A stretch of 64,000 nucleotides of DNA from Acholoe squamosa. Its lineage: Eukaryota; Annelida; Polychaeta; Phyllodocida; Polynoidae. The translations under genes and the position numbers were made by a program. Shown piece by piece: positions 61,678 to 64,000 of this stretch; within the stretch, counting starts at the first letter, position 1, and each line of letters starts with the position of its first letter. The notes beneath the pieces were generated by a model, which did no database searches, was not told the DNA's origin, and worked only from the letters and a program-made list of their open reading frames with translations. The stretch covers positions 5,389,674 to 5,453,673 of the forward strand of contig OX439045.1 in NCBI GenBank assembly GCA_949317995.1. The letters run 5' to 3'.

Positions 61678-62578
61678 GGTTTTGGTTAAACAATGATGTC
61701 AAGGTATGGTGAGCCTCAATGACCAAGGATGTCTAGGGGTAACCATGGAAACAGGATCCAGCTCCCAGGGGCGGAGGTGAAACCAAAGGCTACAACCTGG
61801 TCATTGTATTGTATAAATAGACACAGACAAATGGCCAATGAAAACTGACACTTTACCCTCCACTACCCTTGGACTTTATACCCATCTTTTCTGTCTCTTT
61901 AAATCATTGGTGTATGGACTCTCCTTGCTCTGATGATCTCATCTTTGATATCACAGAAATGTTATATGATACAAATACTTTCTCGACCAATACCTACTTG
62001 TCAGAATCTCTAGGAACACATCAACCAATTGATTAAATTCAGGACAAGCGGATGTCTCAACAAGTCCTTGTCCTCTTTTTTGTAATGGAAATAAGATTAG
62101 ATTTATTATGACAGTGAAAAATGAAGGAAATTAAACGAGTCTGAAGAGGGTCTTGCCACAAGGTAACGAGGTAGAATCTTTTCAGACAGAACTTATAGAA
62201 ATGTGCATGGCCTAACTGGAAAAACACTTTTTGAGTTGTAAAAAAAAAAGTTTCATCTGAACTAGTTGGTGAAAAATCCTTTGGCAATCACCAAACATGC
62301 ATTATCATTTTCTTGTTCTCATTTCCTTTTTAGCAAGACCCTCCTGGCCCATGCTCCCCTAGCATTGACAAGAGATTTTGCAATGGAGAGACAGAGAAAG
62401 ATTTGATAGGTCTAACATGTCTGACCCAGTATCATTAAGTGATGAAGTGTTAACAGGTAGTAAACTCTGTAACAACCAGGGGACTCTGACACAGGGGGTG
62501 GGAGGTGACAATAGGGCACTCATCATCTAAACACTGTACTGTTTGCCTGCTCCAGGACTTACCCAGTAACCCTCCCAG
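61678..62578. other. Interval without recognisable gene
   Basis: No exon, repeat module or RNA gene noticed. Confidence 0.35.
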
Positions 62579-62579
62579 G

Positions 62580-62770
62580 GTTTCATGATGCCTCCATGTG
62601 GGCTCCAGGTACATGTTCCTTTTATGTCATGACGCAGCAATGCAGCGCTGGCGTGTCTACTCACCAGCACTGCATTGGTGCATCATGCCAACCATTCAGC
62701 ATGATGCATGAATGCAGCCTTGGAAGGTAACACATCAGGGCTGCATTCATGCATCATGCCTTTATTAAAC
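62580..62770. repeat. Palindromic-MITE modules
   Basis: AATGCAGCGCTGGCG / CACCAGCACTGCATTGGTGC and GATGCATGAATGCAGCC / GGGCTGCATTCATGCATC hairpins side by side; ends lost. Confidence 0.65.
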
Positions 62771-63084
62771 CACTATATGTGGCTATAAATGGTAAAGGCA
62801 TCCTAATTGATTAGGGTCAGTACTTAGGGTAATGGCCAGCTATTTAAATATAAACATTACCGGGGTGCTAATTCACACTTGTCATGATACTCTAAAATCA
62901 TGCCCTAAAATGCAATCCTCTCATATCAATCATTCAATTCTAGTCCTTTATGTGCTCCATTCATTTTGTTCATTAGGTGGATTTGTCTTTGTTTGCTGTG
63001 CTGAAACCATCCTTCTGACCGGTTTATCAGACCATTTTAACCATATCAGAATCAGACAGGGATTTCCTGAACTGTTGTCGACAT

Positions 63085-63292
63085 GATTTATTAATGCAGC
63101 CCTGGTGAGTTACTCTCCAGGACTGCAATAATGCATCAAGCAGCTCCTTCGTGGTTGACTCTTGAATGGTTGCAATGATGCACTAAACCTTCAATGATGC
63201 TCTGGTGAGTTCATCACAAAAAATGTATTTTGCTACATGAAAAGAAACTAGCATCGACCTTATATCATATGCCATGACCCCCAAAGGGTTAA
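63085..63292. mobile_element. Palindromic MITE, diverged
   Basis: GCAGCCCTGGTGAGTTACTCTCC hairpin, GCAATGATGCACTAAACC; ends CCCCCAAAGGGTTAA (63289-63292). Confidence 0.6.
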
Positions 63293-63478
63293 ATTTACGC
63301 AGAATCTATAGGGTGAATCATGGGGATGGAACACATTATTTTATTATTGCTGGAGTCATTTATTTTGTTTTAATTCCCAAACTATTGTCAATCAGACCGC
63401 CTTATTGTGCCCCTTATCAGCAATGTCAACACTTCTATGAGACAAGGCCGACAGAGTCATGGTGATTCTGACTGGCCT

Positions 63479-63830
63479 TTAACCCTTTAAGGGCTGCTAA
63501 TGCAGGAGTGCATCATGCCCATTGGTCGTCATGATGCACCAATGAAGTGCTGGCGAGACTGCTCACCAGCACTTCATTGGAGCATCATGCCGACCCTACG
63601 GGGTTGATACATATACTCCCGGAGGGTCAGCATGATGCTCCAATGAAGTGCTGGCGAATCTGCTTGCCAGCACTTCATTGGAGCATCATGCCGACCCTCC
63701 TGAAGTGTATCAACCCTGTAGGTTCGGCATGATGCATGAATGCAGCCCTGGTGAGTTACTCACCTGTGCTTTATGCATCATGATGATCAATAAGCATTGT
63801 GCATTCATGTACCACACTGCCCTTAAAGGG
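63479..63830. mobile_element. Palindromic MITE, three-hairpin copy, right end truncated
   Basis: TTAACCCTTTAAGGGCTGC at 63479, GCATCATGCCCATTGGTCGT, hairpin CCAATGAAGTGCTGGCG twice (63540 and 63641), then a GAATGCAGCCCTGGTGAGTTAC module. The end TGCCCTTAAAGG abuts the 55-bp repeat instead of TTAA. Confidence 0.8.
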
Positions 63831-64000
63831 GCTTCCCTAGCCCACTTAAAAGGGTCTATATCTCCTCTTTCCTATCCCTCGGTGGGCTTCCCTAGCCCAC
63901 TTAAAAGGGTCTATATCTCCTCTTTTCTATCCCTCGGTGGGCTTCCCTAGCCCACTTAAAAGGGTCTATATCTCCTCTTTTCTATCCCCTCGGATGTATG
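63831..64000 (+). repeat. 55-bp tandem repeat running off the window
   Basis: GCTTCCCTAGCCCACTTAAA begins units at 63831, 63886 and 63941. A fourth unit or the element body would start at about 63990 (CTCGGATGTATG). Single relative at 45291-45345. Confidence 0.85.

Noticed and set aside
5406..64000. Autonomous transposons (reverse transcriptase, transposase, integrase)
   Set aside because: No ORF shows RT, DDE or RNase H motifs. All mobile elements recognised are non-autonomous.

Overview
This is nuclear DNA from a repeat-rich invertebrate animal. Two protein-coding loci can be supported: a spliced 2'-5'-oligoadenylate synthetase (OAS) homologue on the + strand, and an intact NeuroD-family bHLH gene on the - strand. 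Vertebrate-type CCCTAA telomere-like motifs, an OAS gene, and a NeuroD gene with the usual 5'-UTR intron just before the ATG all fit a marine deuterostome or lophotrochozoan. The species cannot be settled from sequence alone. There is no bacterial or viral gene content. Most long ORFs are artefacts of tandem repeats whose unit length is a multiple of three.

Layout. 1-5405 is a satellite of 61/66/67-bp units, each holding CCCTAACCCT. Its orientation is the one expected at the left end of a chromosome. 5406-30390 has no recognisable gene. It is packed with palindromic MITEs, several TA-flanked MITEs, a 3.7-kb terminal-inverted-repeat element carrying about 21 copies of a ~134-bp tandem repeat (14041-17800), a 72-bp hairpin array (20200-20500), a 45-bp array (21076-21810) and one tRNA-like sequence (26719-26790). 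30394-40764 holds the OAS-like gene, with up to eight phase-consistent exons, an alternative first exon, and a probable 3' UTR to about 42130. 42140-51000 is again repeat-rich, but contains a sharp CpG-rich promoter-like cluster at about 48480-48690 with no visible gene attached. 51201-52580 is the NeuroD coding exon, convergent with OAS. 52600-64000 is intergenic, with more MITEs, two further promoter-like clusters (55879-56270 and 57543-57590) and, at the right edge, a 55-bp tandem repeat that runs out of the window.

The dominant structural signal is one dispersed family with about 40 copies or fragments in 64 kb. Intact copies are flanked by TTAA, begin CCCTTTAAGGG and end with its complement, which suggests piggyBac-type non-autonomous elements. 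They are built from smaller palindromes joined at GCATCATG/CATGATGC seams. Different copies carry different combinations of these palindromes, and two copies have expanded a single module into tandem arrays. No transposase gene is present in the window.
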